From contig QANY01013145.1 in NCBI GenBank assembly GCA_003255025.1, forward strand, positions 284,719 through 348,718: DNA of 64,000 nt, given 5' to 3'. Origin of the DNA: Datisca glomerata (Eukaryota; Streptophyta; Magnoliopsida; Cucurbitales; Datiscaceae). Positions within the stretch are counted from its first letter, which is position 1, and each line of letters starts with the position of its first letter. The notes beneath the pieces were generated by a model, which saw only the letters and a list, made by a program, of their open reading frames with translations, had not been told where the DNA came from and ran no database searches. Position numbers and translations under genes: made by a program. This document shows, in pieces, positions 1 through 11,889 of this stretch.

Positions 1-602
1 GACTATAAATTTTATTTTTGACGCACTTCTTTTTTACGAGGTGTTCATTACTAATATGAGTTATGATTTGATCTTATATTAGTGAGTCAGTGACGTACAC
101 GAAGTGTTCATTATTAGTATGAGTTTATAGTATGGTCAGATCATATTACCGCTAAAATACAACATTATCAAAAAAATTAATTATAAAAGATCATTCACAT
201 GTTGATATTTTATCACTTGTAAAATGAATTTTAGTTATTATGACCAAGACCACTTGGCCGAGAAAATTCCTAAACTTGTACATGAGCTTAAACCACACCA
301 AATCCTCTTCCCTATTATAAAAAATCTTAATCTTATAGGATTACTCATTAGTAAAGGATAAAATTTTAATTATGACATGAACGTACCGTCCCACACAGTA
401 TTGCTCACAAAATAATTATAAATGAAGCTTAATATATATTTAAGATTTCACGATGAATCGAAGTTAAGTCGCGCAAACACTATGAGGTTAACAATGTGAG
501 TCCACCCAACATTCTCTATAATGAATTTATAAATTTGCAGAAAGAAAAAAAGACATGCATTTCAGCTTTACTAACTAGAAAGCAATGTGATGTTTTGGTT
601 AG
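1..602 (+). other. Intron or 5' flank of the lipoxygenase gene
   Basis: AT-rich sequence without a recognisable exon. It ends in a splice acceptor (AG at 601-602) directly before the first lipoxygenase exon in the window. I looked for the end of a PLAT-domain exon and did not find one, so this is either the 3' part of an intron or a truncation breakpoint. Confidence 0.5.
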
Positions 603-3600
603 ACATACCTTCCGGGTGAAACACCAGAAGCTCTACGCAAGTATAGAGAAGAAGAACTGGTTAATCTAAGGGGAAATGGATCAGGTGAGCTGAAGGAATG
701 GGATAGAGTGTATGACTATGCTTACTATAATGATTTGGGAACTCCAGACAAGGGTGAATACTATGCCCGTCCTGTTCTTGGTGGTTCTACTGACTTTCCT
801 TATCCCAGAAGAGGCAGAACTGGCCGGAAGCCTACCAAATCCGGTTAGTAAAAAAACACAATATTTTAGCTCACTTTTACATTCAACTCACCATTATTTC
901 AATTGCCCTAGTACATGATTGAATTTGTGTGTTTAACTAGTAACTTAATGGTGATTGTCAATCTAAACAGATCCAAACACCGAAAGCAGATTGCCGCTAC
1001 TAAGTTTAGACATATACGTACCAAGAGATGAGCGGTTCGGGCATGTAAAGTTCTCAGATTTTGTAGCATATGCACTGAAGTCTGTGGTTCAACTAGTAAT
1101 CCCAGAAGTGAGATCCTTATGCGATAAAACTATCAATGAGTTTGACACATTTGAGGATGTGCTTCATCTCTATGAAGGAGGGATTAAGCTGCCCAATATT
1201 CCTGCGCTTAGTAAGATCAGGGATCGTATTCCTTGGGAGCTTATTAAGGAACTCATTCGTACCGATGGCGAGCGCTTTCTTAAACTCCCCTTGCCTGATG
1301 TTATCAAAGGTATGATCATGCTTGATGCTTGGTTGGTGATTACGTTTGGTTCTTTTGTTTTCAGATTTTGATGTCATTATATATTTTTCATAATATTAAT
1401 TCTAAGATGCTACAAACATGTTGAAAGTTAATTTTTGAGACTAAATTAGAATTTTTTAGAAACGAAAACAATTTACTTATTTTCAAGTTTCACTATTTTT
1501 AAGAAATTCATTTTCAAATCAAGAACTTGATCAATCCTAATCCTTTCCCTCTACTGATCACTCAGCTCTTATAGATAGCTTGCTTTGAACAAATGAAATA
1601 TTTTAAACGTTACTTACGTGCGCCTATCTTATGTTGCAGAGGATAAGTCTGCTTGGCGAACAGACGAGGAATTCGCACGCGAAATGCTTGCTGGTGTGAA
1701 TCCCGTGATGATCAGTCGCCTCCGAGTAAGATAAATATTGGTTTCTACTGAATTGAAAATATGGTTTAAAGTAAAATACATCTTGCATTTTAACTGTTTT
1801 GCAATTAATTAAGTCGACCTTCATTACACAAATCTGTTAGATTAGTATCTTTAGGCAAGCATTGGAATATGTTTTCTTATTGAATTTATTTAATTTGTAA
1901 CATAATATATAGTTTTTAGGAGCATTAGTTAATTAAATCTCTGCAAATGCTACAATGCAGGAATTCCCACCAGTCAGCAAGCTAGATCCTAAAGTATATG
2001 GAAATCAGAACAGCTCCATAAGAGAAGAGCACATAGAGAAGTACATGAATGGTCTAACAGTGGATCAAGTAATAATAATTTTACGTTGCATGACAATATG
2101 AGAATTTGTAAAGCCATTTTCGAAAATGGGCCGACTTTTCAGAGTTTCAAATTTTGATCCATTTTTGACATTTTTATACCTTTCAAGCCGTTATTTCGAC
2201 GTTTCAAGTATAAAGTGATGATGATGTCTTTTTCAAAACAACTTTTCAAATAGATTATTTAGCAGAAGAACCCAAATAAATATTGTTTCCCAATTTTTTT
2301 GGTTTCGTGCCGTGATTGTGTCTTCTTTCTTGGTATAGGCAATTGAAAACAACAAGTTGTTCATATTAGACCACCATGATGCACTAATGCCATACTTGAG
2401 GCGAATAAACTCGACGAGCACGAAGACGTATGTGACCCGAACGATCATATTGTTGAAGGACGACGGGACGTTGAAGCCGTTGGCGATTGAGTTAAGCTTA
2501 CCACATCCACAAGGGGATCATCATGGTTCAGTAAGCAAAGTTATAACGCCGGCTGAACATGGTGTGGAAGGATCAGTGTGGCAGCTTGCTAAAGCTTATG
2601 CCGCTGTTAATGATTCTGGTTATCATCAGCTCATAAGCCACTGGTACGTAATTGGCATCAAAAGATACGAGAATTTTGTTTTTGTATTTTTTTTCTTGAA
2701 GATTTGATTTCTTTTTTCTGCATTTTAAAATCATTAAGTTTACCAAACACGTATATTAATGATAAAATATTTTGAAAATTACTTTCTAACAATTTTTTCA
2801 AATTACTTATACTAAAGCGTGTTACACGTGAAATATTCTATGCACTTTAATTGTTTCTATAATCACATTCTACATAATTTTTTTAGCTACTTGGTACATG
2901 CATTTTGAATTTTTGTGAGTGAGTCCCTGTTACTAAAAATCTACTAAATTTAGTGTCTTTATACACATTATTACACACCTAATTATGGTATTCCAATGAT
3001 TTTCTCATGTTCTAAAATTTGTGTGATATTTCAACTATAATTTTAAGCTTCGATTCTACCGAATGTGTTGTGAACATAGGCTCTCAATTTATTCTCAGCA
3101 TGAATTCGATATTAGTAAAAAAAAAAGTTAATGCATTTTTGTATTAAATAAATTTTCAAAGGAAACAAAACTATTGTACTTTGGTTACAAAATTTTTGAA
3201 GTAGATGCATTAAATTGGTACAAAAATATAAGCAAATGATTTAAGTGCAGGAGAGATTTTGACATTTTACCCTATTTTTAAAACTGTTATAAGAGTATGC
3301 TGTAAAAAAAACTGTTATAAGAGTAATTATACTGAAGCACGTGTTTAATATTATTACCCAAATTGTAATTATAATATTGCTGAAAATTGTGCTTTCAGGT
3401 TAAACACACATGCAGTAATAGAGCCATTTGTGATAGCGACAAAACGACGATTGAGTGTGGTGCATCCGATATATAAGCTATTGGATCCACACTTCAGGGA
3501 CACAATGAACATAAATGCGTTGGCTAGGCAGATCCTCATCAATGCTGGTGGGGTTCTTGAGAGGACGGTTTTCCCTGCCAAATATGCTATGGAAATGTCT

Positions 3601-4970
3601 TCTGCTCTTTATAAGGCTTGGGTTTTTACTGACCAAGCTTTACCGGCCGATCTTATTAAAAGGTGAAATATACTTTGTTTTTGTTATCGTTTTTTCAATT
3701 TAGAACCTTTACTTTTGAATCAGCCGTAGTATTGTGTGCTTCACTACATTTTTCTATTGACTAAACTTAACATTATCAAAATTTACACGAGGGACCATAG
3801 TTTTCTTTTTCGGTAATTAAGGAACAAATTTTGATCGTCAACATTTCTCATTTTTAAGTAAATTAAAACTCGATTTGGACTGTTAACCCATATTGCCATG
3901 GTAAATTTTTATTTTCATGCGATTGGAGATTCAATCTACACAATTTATTTATGGTCCCTTGTCTAAATTGTAGCTATACAAATCAACATTGGACGAAAAG
4001 GAGACATATTAGCAATTAAGTGTATAAAATATTTTGACTAATTATGTTAAGGAGTGTCACTAAGTCATTTAATAGAAAAGGGGACAGAAGGACTAGACAA
4101 AAAAAATTCAAAAGTATGAGGACTAAACTGAAAAAATGAAAAATATAAGGACTAAATTAAAATCGAGTGTAAAAAACGTCCTTTTTTGTTTCGTTCAGGG
4201 GATTGGCGGTACGGGACTCGAGTTGTCGGCATGGCCTGAAGCTGCTAATAGAAGATTATCCCTATGCTGTAGATGGCCTAGAAATATGGTCAGCAATTGA
4301 AACATGGGTTAGAGAGTACTGTTCTTTCTACTACCCAACAGATGATGTAATCCACGCTGACACTGAGCTCCAATCATGGTGGACGGAATTACGCGACGTG
4401 GGCCACGGCGACAAGAAACACGAGAAATGGTGGCCGGAGATGAAGACACAAGCAGACCTCATCCAATCATGTACAATAATCATATGGATAGCTTCTGCTC
4501 TCCACGCAGCTGTCAACTTCGGTCAATACCCTTATGCCGGCTACCTCCCGAACCGGCCCACAGTCAGCCGCCGGTTCTTGCCGGAGCCAGGCACGTCCGA
4601 GTTCACCGAGCTAGAGACAAACCCTGATCAGGCTTTCCTCAAAACAATAACAGCACAGTTTCAAACAATACTTGGTGTGACTTTGATAGAGATATTGTCA
4701 AGGCATTCAACGGACGAGATTTATTTGGGGCAAAGAGATGATGGGAAGGAGTGGAGTTCAGATAAGGAAGTAATAGAAGGATTTGAAAGGTTTGGAGAGA
4801 GATTGAGAGGGATAGAGAGAAGGATTGTGGAAATGAATAATGATAAGAGATGGAAGAACAGAGTTGGAGCTGTTAAGGTGCCTTATACTTTGCTATATCC
4901 AAATACCTCTGATTACTCTAGAGTTGGAGGACTCACTGGCAAAGGCATTCCCAATAGTGTTTCTATCTAA
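603..4970 (+). CDS. Linoleate 9S-lipoxygenase, 5'-partial, seven exons
   Basis: Exons at 603-843, 971-1309, 1640-1725, 1961-2068, 2339-2643, 3399-3662 and 4199-4970 have GT-AG junctions and join into one open frame of 704 residues. The protein is a plant lipoxygenase, which dioxygenates linoleic and linolenic acid to hydroperoxides for oxylipin synthesis. All iron-site residues are present: the His cluster spanning the exon 5/6 junction (HQLISHW, NTH, VHP, DPH), HAAVN near 4500-4520, and the C-terminal Ile (NSVSI). By family rules, Ala in NALARQ predicts S stereochemistry and Thr-Val in ERTVFPAK predicts 9-regiospecificity; no plastid-type 13-LOX hallmark is seen. Plant 9-LOXs are usually about 860 residues, so roughly 155 N-terminal residues (the PLAT domain) are missing. 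They probably lie upstream of the window, but a truncated gene is possible. Confidence 0.93.
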
Positions 4971-4980
4971 AGAAAAGGAA

Positions 4981-4986
4981 AATAAA
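4981..4986 (+). terminator. Possible poly(A) signal of the lipoxygenase gene
   Basis: AATAAA lies ten bases after the stop codon. That is unusually close for a plant 3' UTR, so a later AT-rich element may be the one used. Confidence 0.25.
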
Positions 4987-5708
4987 GACTATTTTCTCAA
5001 CCAACTAGGTGTTTGTATGATTTGACAAACAAATATTAGGTGTTTGTTTGCTCTAGGTTTTAATTTAATTTTCTAGATCTTTAGTCTTGTATTTGTGAAA
5101 TTTCTAACAGTATACATATTTTATTGTCGTATTTTATACATCCGAGATAAAAATCATTTGTTAATTGAAATATATTATATGCAAATATATATATATCTCA
5201 GATTTAATCAGCGTAACCATAAATTCATGGCTCTCTAGTCTTCTCCAAGCACTACTAGTCGCTCCTTTCTTTCGTTTCTTATTTCTTCGTTTGTTCGTGC
5301 TTCGTTGTTTTGTCCCAGCTAATTGTTCTATTCCACTTAGTATCTTTCTAGTTCTTATTCCATATTGTTTGTTTCCGTTTATTGTTTCGTCCTATGTTGT
5401 GATTGTAATCATCGCTGATCACAATCTACTAAATCTTCCTGTTTAATTTTTTGTTTTTTGACAAATATCCTTATTTGTCAAAAACTCTCTCTAATATATT
5501 TGTTGCTATATTTCTATGTTTTTACTTCAATTTTTTATATTCCCTTCGAGTTGCTTTTCTGGTTTACAATATAAATAGCTTATTCTACATCCTTGAAAAT
5601 TGTGGTCCTCGTCCAATAGTTTTGTTTCTTGATCTTTGGATCTTTGGTGGTGAGCCTATGTGGGGACTGACTCTTTCTTTCAAAGCTGCGGAAGGGTATC
5701 TACATCTG
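4987..5708. other. Intergenic, no gene recognised
   Basis: AT- and pyrimidine-rich sequence after the lipoxygenase. Short open frames read as hydrophobic low-complexity peptides. The part just before 5709 may be the 5' UTR of the LINE fragment that follows. Confidence 0.5.
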
Positions 5709-5875
5709 ATGGCATCTTCTCAAATGGAGGATCTATGCGAAGGGTTTGAAAGTTCGTTAGACTTTGATGATCTCCTGCAAGATTCATATCATAAAAAGTG
5801 TTGGTTCGTGGGCAAATTAATCTCTGACAGAAGTATAAACTCTTTGGTTCTGGCTAATTTTCTTCTAAGAGCTTC
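5709..5875 (+). pseudogene. LINE ORF1 start (DUF4283-like), fragment
   Basis: The translation begins MASSQMEDLCEG and continues to WFVGKLISDRSINS, the typical start of the DUF4283 region found at the N terminus of plant L1-like ORF1 proteins (VGKLLSDRPFN-type motif). Homology stops after about 55 residues, where an opposite-strand LINE fragment begins, so only the 5' tip survives. No zinc knuckle follows. Confidence 0.6.
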
Positions 5876-6104
5876 CTTACTAAACCATAACTTCTCCAAC
5901 CCCACGAGCTATATATAGGAGCCTTTGCTAACATGAAAGAAACATTAGGGTAATAAAGGCTCTTCAGTAATCTCTAGCAAAGAGAATTAGGATTCTGCAT
6001 AACAAACCAAACTTGCTCGGCCAAGAGAGCAGTGTTGTAATCCTCAAAGGTCCTTGAAGCCAAAGGCGCCAACATCTTTACTACAGTTCATATTCTTTTT
6101 TGAA
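5866..6104 (-). pseudogene. LINE reverse transcriptase C-terminal fragment
   Basis: Read on the minus strand, this gives GFKDLEDYNTALLAEQVWFV, then LLKSLYYPNVSF and SWGWRS, the conserved stretch just after the RT domain in plant L1-like ORF2. Reading it needs a frameshift and passes a stop. It meets the opposite-oriented ORF1 fragment near 5870 and the gypsy LTR stub near 6105, so it is an isolated piece. Confidence 0.65.
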
Positions 6105-6167
6105 CACCACCTGACACCCAGGAGTATTAAATTTACAAAATTACCCTTAAATCCTTGGGGTATTACA
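6105..6167 (-). repeat. Stub of a gypsy 3' LTR
   Basis: On the minus strand the LTR begins TGTAATACCCCAAGG at 6167, and its first roughly 50 bases resemble the start of the 2305-bp solo LTR at 9580-11884. It is cut off by LINE sequence at about 6105, so nearly all of this LTR is lost. Confidence 0.65.
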
Positions 6168-6180
6168 TTCTCCCCTCTTT
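6168..6180 (-). promoter_or_regulatory. Polypurine tract of the gypsy element
   Basis: On the minus strand, AAAGAGGGGAGAA directly precedes the LTR start. This is the expected place for the plus-strand primer site of an LTR retrotransposon, and it fixes the orientation of the element as minus. Confidence 0.7.
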
Positions 6181-7608
6181 AAGAACTTTCGTTTTAGAAA
6201 GGAATATACTTTGAAATAACTTTGGATACTTGACACGTATCAACGCTTCTCGTTCCCACATCGCTTACTCCCTCTGATGATTTCTCTAGAGAAACCAACT
6301 GCATCGTTCTGAACTCTAAAATTCTAACTACATTTTCTTCATAAGTAAGGTAATCACGAACTTGCAGCGGTTTAAAATCGATTACATGCGTTGGATTAGG
6401 CATGTAATTGCGAAGCATCGTGACATGGAACTCATTATGAACACCTGAAAGAGCTAGTGGTAAAGTGAGACGGTAGGCCAAAGGACCGATACGATCCAAT
6501 ATCTTGAAAGGACCAATAAACCTGGGATGCAGCTTCCCCTTACGTCCAAAACGCATAACTCCCTTCATTAGGGAAACTTTGAGAAACACATGATCACCAA
6601 CTTCAAATTCGAGATCCTTCCTCCTGACATATGCGTAACTATTTTTACCTACTCTGAGTGGTCTTTATTCTATCCCTGATTCTTTGAATAGATTCATAAT
6701 AGACTGAACCAAGTCAAGGCCCAAAAGCTCACGTTCGCCAACTTCATCCCAGTGAACAAGCGACTGACACTTTTCTCATAAAATGCCTCAAACGGAGCCA
6801 TACCAATCGTCACCTGATAACTGTTATCGTAAGTTAACTCCACGAATGCCATTTGCACATCCTAACTACTAGAGAAATCCAAGACATAAGCTCGAAGCAT
6901 ACCCTCTAATGTCTGAATCGTTCGCTCAGATTCCCTATCAGATTACAGATGAAAAGCTGTACTAAAATTTAATTGAGTACCTAAAGCTTTCTATAGACTC
7001 CGCCAAAAGTTTGACATGAACCACAAATTCTGATTCGATACTATAGACAATGGTACCCCATGAAGTTGAGCGACCTCTCTAATATATAACCGAGCCTAAT
7101 CCTGAACTGAAAATGTAGTCTTGCCAAGAAAAACGTGTGCAGACTTGGTAAGATGATCCACCACAACCGAAATGGAGTTATAACTTTTTTACCGTCCTTG
7201 GTAGCCCTGAAATGAAATCCATAGTCACGTTATCCCACTTCCATTTAAGAATACTTAATGGTTGTAAGACCCTAGATGGTTTATGTCTCTAAGCCTTGAT
7301 CTGCTGACACACCAAATATTTACTAACAAACTCAGTGATATCACGCTTCATATCATTCCACTAATAATGTAACTTTAAATCATGATACATCTTAGTACTG
7401 CTAGGGTACACTCTGTGTGGTGAACTATGAGCCTCCATGAGTAATTCCTGCCTAATGACTGCATCTTTCGGAACACAAAGCCTCCCATGAAAATGAAGAG
7501 CTGAATCATTACCGACAATGAATCCTTGCCTTTTCTCCAAACCCACTTCACACGAATCAGAATCAACTCAGAGTCTAAGTTCTGTGCATCGATAATAAGC
7601 TTATGCAA
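6181..7608 (-). pseudogene. Ty3/gypsy chromovirus integrase, decayed
   Basis: Minus strand. The C-terminal part (6194-6589) reads as the chromovirus linker: MKGVMRFGRKGKLHPRFIG, then VHNEFHVTMLRNYM and PLQVRDYLTYEENVVRILE, as in Del/Tekay-type elements. The catalytic core (about 6900-7200) is recognisable as SVVVDHLTKSAHVF, then LYIREVAQLHGVPLSIVSNQN. The usual SDRD with the second catalytic Asp has become SNQN. The zinc-binding N-terminal part lies at 7361-7608. Several stops and frame changes break the frame, so this integrase cannot be active. Confidence 0.85.
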
Positions 7609-7652
7609 TGACAGTTAAACTGTGAGCTGAGGTAGCTGCGTTGTAGTGTCCT

Positions 7653-8695
7653 TCAGCAAGACCTGAATCCGGCACATTCAAATTCCTCCAAGGTACACTT
7701 TTGGGACGTAAGCAGAGTTGCTGAATGAACTGATTTTTGACTTAAAGCATCAGCCACTACATTTTCCCTTACTGGGAGATAAATGATCTCGCAATCATAA
7801 TCCTTCACCCGTTCCAACCAACTGGATTGCCTCATGTTAAGCTCTTTCTTAGTGAAAAAATAATTAAGACTCTTATGATCTGTGTAAATCTGGCACTTAC
7901 AGTTGCGGCCAACGCCATATCATGCAAAGGATAGTTCTATTCATAAGGCTTGAGTTGACGAGAAGCATATGTTATGACTTTTCCATGTTGCATCAAAACA
8001 CAACCCAAACCTCTCTTAGAAGTATCATTGTAAATCACAAAGTCACTCTTACCATCTGGAATGGTCAACACTAGTGCCGTCACTAATTTTTCTTTAAGGT
8101 TCTGAAAGCATTTTTTCACACTCAACTGTCCAACCAAATGTGACATTCTTCCTAGTCAACTGAGTAAGCGAAACAACGATCTTTGTAAAGCCCACAACAA
8201 ACCTCATGTAATATCCTGTTAGACCTAGAAAACTATGAACTTTCCCAACGCTTGTCGGTTGAGACCAGCTAGCCACTGCTTCAACTTTAGACGGATCGAT
8301 GGAGATTCCATCTCGAGATACCACATGACCAAAGAAGGTTACTTACTGAAGCCAAAACTCACACTTCTGGAATTTGGCATATAACGGGTGTGTCTTGAAT
8401 GCTTGTAAAACAATCCTGAGGTGAACCATATGCTTAGCCTCCGATTTAGAGTATACCAAAATATCATCAATGAAGAAAATCGCAAAAGAATCCAAGTACT
8501 CTTTGAACACCCTGTTCATCAAATCCATAAATACTACCAGAGCATTAGTTAATCCAAACAACATCACTAAAACTCGTAATGGTCGTAACGAGTGTCAAAC
8601 ACTGTCTTAGAAATATCCTCATCTCGAATCCTGAGCTGATGCAAACATGATCTCAAATCAATCTTAGGAATACTGATGCTTCATGTAGTTAATCA
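7653..8695 (-). pseudogene. Ty3/gypsy reverse transcriptase and RNase H, decayed
   Basis: Minus strand. RT palm at 8343-8567 with [18 protein letters not shown] and the intact catalytic box FIDDILVYS. Connection at 8094-8324 (SFLGLTGYYMRFV), RNase H at 7937-8146 (SKRGLGCVLMQHGKV, ASRQLKPYE), and tether with [11 protein letters not shown] at 7653-7835. It runs in several frames with internal stops. The RT fingers, protease, gag and 5' LTR are missing because the element stops at about 8695, next to CACTA-type repeats. Confidence 0.85.
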
Positions 8696-8699
8696 AACA

Positions 8700-8913
8700 A
8701 ATTCTCGATGTGTGGTAACATGTTGTGAATAATTTAAAAAACGTTGTGGTAGGTCAACCATAGCGTTGAAAAAATGCTATAAAAAGTGTTTTGATAGCGG
8801 CAAAAAATGCTATGGTAGGGTCGGACTTTTAATAACGTTGACAAACATAGCGCTTAGAAAAATGCTACGATAACATTTTTTGGCCGCTATCGTAGTATTT
8901 TGTTGTTGTAGTG
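8700..8913 (+). mobile_element. CACTA-type transposon end, copy A
   Basis: The segment ends TTTTGTTGTTGTAGTG at 8913, the reverse complement of the CACTACAACAA terminus of plant CACTA (En/Spm) transposons. The preceding 200 bases hold short subterminal repeats of the type AGCGTTGAAAAAATGCTAT in both orientations, as CACTA elements do. No other end or transposase is recognised nearby. It abuts the truncated gypsy element on the left and a LINE fragment on the right. Confidence 0.7.
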
Positions 8914-9510
8914 ATTTATCGATAGTCTATCCAATCTTTCCCGAATGACATCGCTCCCCAGCCTACCATTTCTCCAAGTGAAAAAGTTACCCATAGCATG
9001 CACATCTAATAAGTCATAAGAATCAATAAAAAGAATTAAACCCCATAACCCTAGAAAAGTCAATACCATTACCCCTATCCTTTTCATCCATACTTGACAT
9101 GTCATCAAATTCAATAGCAAAGGTTTAGAGCTACCTTGATTAGAGGTACTTAGAATCTCAAATTGTTGTCATCTATCTCTTGACTCCTTACACCCATAAA
9201 AGAAAGTAATTATACCTAACCTCCCCACATAAATCAATAATGTTACTAGTATTAGAGATACTTTTAATATTGATATCATATTTCAAAAACATAATCATCC
9301 ACCGACAGACCCAAAGGTTCCCCGACATGAGATTGATCAAATCTCATTTTCTTAATAAAATAATTGGCTTAATCAAATCTCCATTTTCCTATTTTCTTGT
9401 TTCTATTAAATAGATAGTGCTGGACTTTAAAGTGGATGATTTCATCCTTACGTGTTTCAATTGTTAGGTTATTGACCATCCCCTAACAATTCCAAACACA
9501 TATAACATGC
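8914..9510 (-). pseudogene. LINE ORF2 endonuclease fragment, copy A
   Basis: Minus strand. SYDLLDVHAMGNFFTWRNGR followed by GSDVIRERLDRLS is the endonuclease motif block of plant L1-like ORF2 (GxxFTWxN, RLDR). Further up, the N-terminal half reads in broken frames. The segment is closely similar to 14534-15111 and the two diverge near 9507. Stops and small indels inactivate it. Confidence 0.8.
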
Positions 9511-9574
9511 GTGCGTACCTGTCATATTTTTCACTAAGAAAAGTCTACAGAATCTAAAACATTTGCTCTGGTAC

Positions 9575-9579
9575 GAAAC
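9575..9579. repeat. Target-site duplication GAAAC (left)
   Basis: GAAAC immediately before the solo LTR is repeated exactly at 11885-11889, immediately after it. Confidence 0.8.
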
Positions 9580-11884
9580 TGTAATGCCCCATCTCCCGAG
9601 AGTTAAACTTACATGTAATTTCATAATTTTTCCAATTCACTTGAAGACCTTAATTTTAGAAATTTCCACAAATTAAAAACCCTAATTTCACTCTAATTTT
9701 AACATTAAATATTAGAAGCCAAAATTAATCTGTAATAAAGTCAACGTGATAAATTCATAAGGCGTCAAAATTCAATCACATAATTTGTAAAATAAAACAT
9801 GAAAAAAACCCATAAATTCTTGAATCAACTATGATTTAACGAAAATCTGTTTCTGATGTCATATGAACATAATTAGTGAAAATCTCATATTTTTGCTGAC
9901 TATGACAGTCTCTCACTCCTGCTGCTCGTCATCACCTGCAACATATTCATCTATAGGGGGTGAGTATTAAAAATACTTAGTAAGTAAACCCACATACTAA
10001 TAAGCTGGCATGAATGTAAACATATAATTCATTTCACTTAAATTTAACACATTCATTTGATCATTAAATCAAATAAAGTACTTGTAATTAACCTAACTGA
10101 ATCCATGGTTAACATATAATTTGGAATTGTACTTACTTGATCATAATTCGACTAGCCATATCCTCCGATTTACAACCAACCAGACTTGTTTCACACTTAA
10201 ACTTAAAGTTATAATGTGAATGTGAACATGACAGAATGAGTGTCATTTAAATTTATCTAAACCTTGAACTTGAGCTGATGTCGCTTAAGGTTATCGGAAC
10301 CTTAAGGACGCTGACATAAAGATGGCGATACCTAACCGTATAGTTGATAATATGCCGTGAATAATTTGATTACTTGGTAACCAAGGGACATGACTAAGTC
10401 TAACTCCTGTTTATTTACCACTTTACTTGAGTTAAAATTCATAATTCACATTATTACACATACATGAGTAAACATATATATTGTTCATGAACATAAATGA
10501 TATAGCTAATATGTGTATAACTCAAAATACAATCATACATAACATGATAAATAATTTCATCATGATATGAAAACATAAATAAAACACTTGATCATAAGAA
10601 TGAGCAACGTAAAAAAGTAATAAAATAATTTTACACTATATATGCTACACTTATAACATATGGAATTACTATGTAAGTATACTTACTTGGATTCGCTACG
10701 AATTAAATTCAGTAACTAATAACCTAATATCTAAAGATCCCATATCAAAACATATTCATATAATAACTACAATTATTTAATAAACTAGGAGGGCGAGTGA
10801 GGTTGAAAACAAGTGGAAACTAACCCGAGTCTAAATTGATCAAACAGTTCAAACTAGTTCAACTATGTTCGGGTGGTATGAACCAGTTCGGTTCTACTGG
10901 GTTGACATGGTTCGGTCTGGTCGGGTTGAACCGGTTTAGTTGGATCAGTTTAATCTGGTCTGATTGAACCGATCTGGTTTAGATGAACCAGTCTGGACTA
11001 GGTAAAATCTGGCTCAGGTCAGGTCAAAATCAACTGGATCGCAAGACCCAGTTGCAGGCAATACAAAGAATGAACAATGAATGAAAGAAAGAAGGAAAAT
11101 AAAGAACAAGCTTACCAGCGATGAAGACGACGATGCGATGTGAAGAAGACGACGATGGAAGGCTACCCAAATGAAAGAAAATAGAAGAACAAAGGAAAAT
11201 GGGGATGAGTTCAGTGAGAGGGCAAAGAAACCGAGAGAAACAAAGAAGAACTGACGAGAACGAGAGAAAGAACATAAAATACCTTACAGAATCGATGGAC
11301 GATGACGATGCAAGAATAATTGAATAAAGTAAAGACAAACAAGAACGTAAATTGTTGGAGATTAGATAGCAAAATTCAGATAGATCCATCGACATGTTAG
11401 TCAAAAATTTAGATTCAATAGGAGAAGAAAAGAGAAGAAAATAGAAACGAGAAGAAAGAAGCTTTCCGAAAACTAGGAATGGCGGTGATGCTGCGTTGAC
11501 TAAAAAATAGAGACGAAAGAGGAAAAAGTTCACTGGAATTAAAGCAAAATTTCATATTTGGTTATTTCAACATTAAGATAGAAACATCTGGGTTTAAAAC
11601 ATGAGAAACGAAAAAAATGAAGAAATGGAAAAAGATATACTTTACCTTAAAATTGACAAGGAAGTAAATGGAAGAGGAACAAAGAAGGAGATGAAGAACA
11701 ACGCTTACAGGGAGGGGAGGGAACTGTCAGGGAGACAGAAATGGTGCTGCGTGAGAGAAAGATGGAGAAGAAGAGGGGTATAAAGAGCTTTAGTTGATAG
11801 TTATACTAGGGTGTGGTTGGTTATAGTGTGTGAGTGGGGGTTTTAAAATTATAAAATTTGCCCTTAAATCCTTGGGGTATTACA
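9580..11884 (-). mobile_element. Solo LTR of a gypsy element, 2305 bp
   Basis: The segment begins TGTAATGCCCC and ends GGGGTATTACA, so it has TG...CA termini and is flanked by the 5-bp duplication GAAAC. On the minus strand its start (TGTAATACCCCAAGG) matches the LTR stub next to the polypurine tract at 6168, so it belongs to the same family as the gypsy remnant at 6.1-8.7 kb. A single LTR with an intact TSD is the known outcome of LTR-LTR recombination. It contains a region rich in GGTT/AACC-type short repeats (about 10840-11030) and a purine-rich stretch (about 11040-11560); open frames there look fortuitous. Confidence 0.88.
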
Positions 11885-11889
11885 GAAAC

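Noticed and set aside
5165..5446. 93-codon hydrophobic open frame after the lipoxygenase
   Set aside because: Low-complexity, T-rich translation without a family match, in a region leading into LINE sequence. It looks like chance.
10840..11030. GGTT/AACC-rich block as a possible satellite or regulatory array
   Set aside because: It is part of the 2.3-kb LTR and recurs in its second copy at 29080-29240, so it is an LTR-internal simple repeat.
11030..11533. 167-codon minus-strand frame
   Set aside because: Lies within the purine-rich part of the solo LTR. The Ser/Phe/Leu-rich translation is what a pyrimidine tract gives, and the matching LTR breaks the frame.
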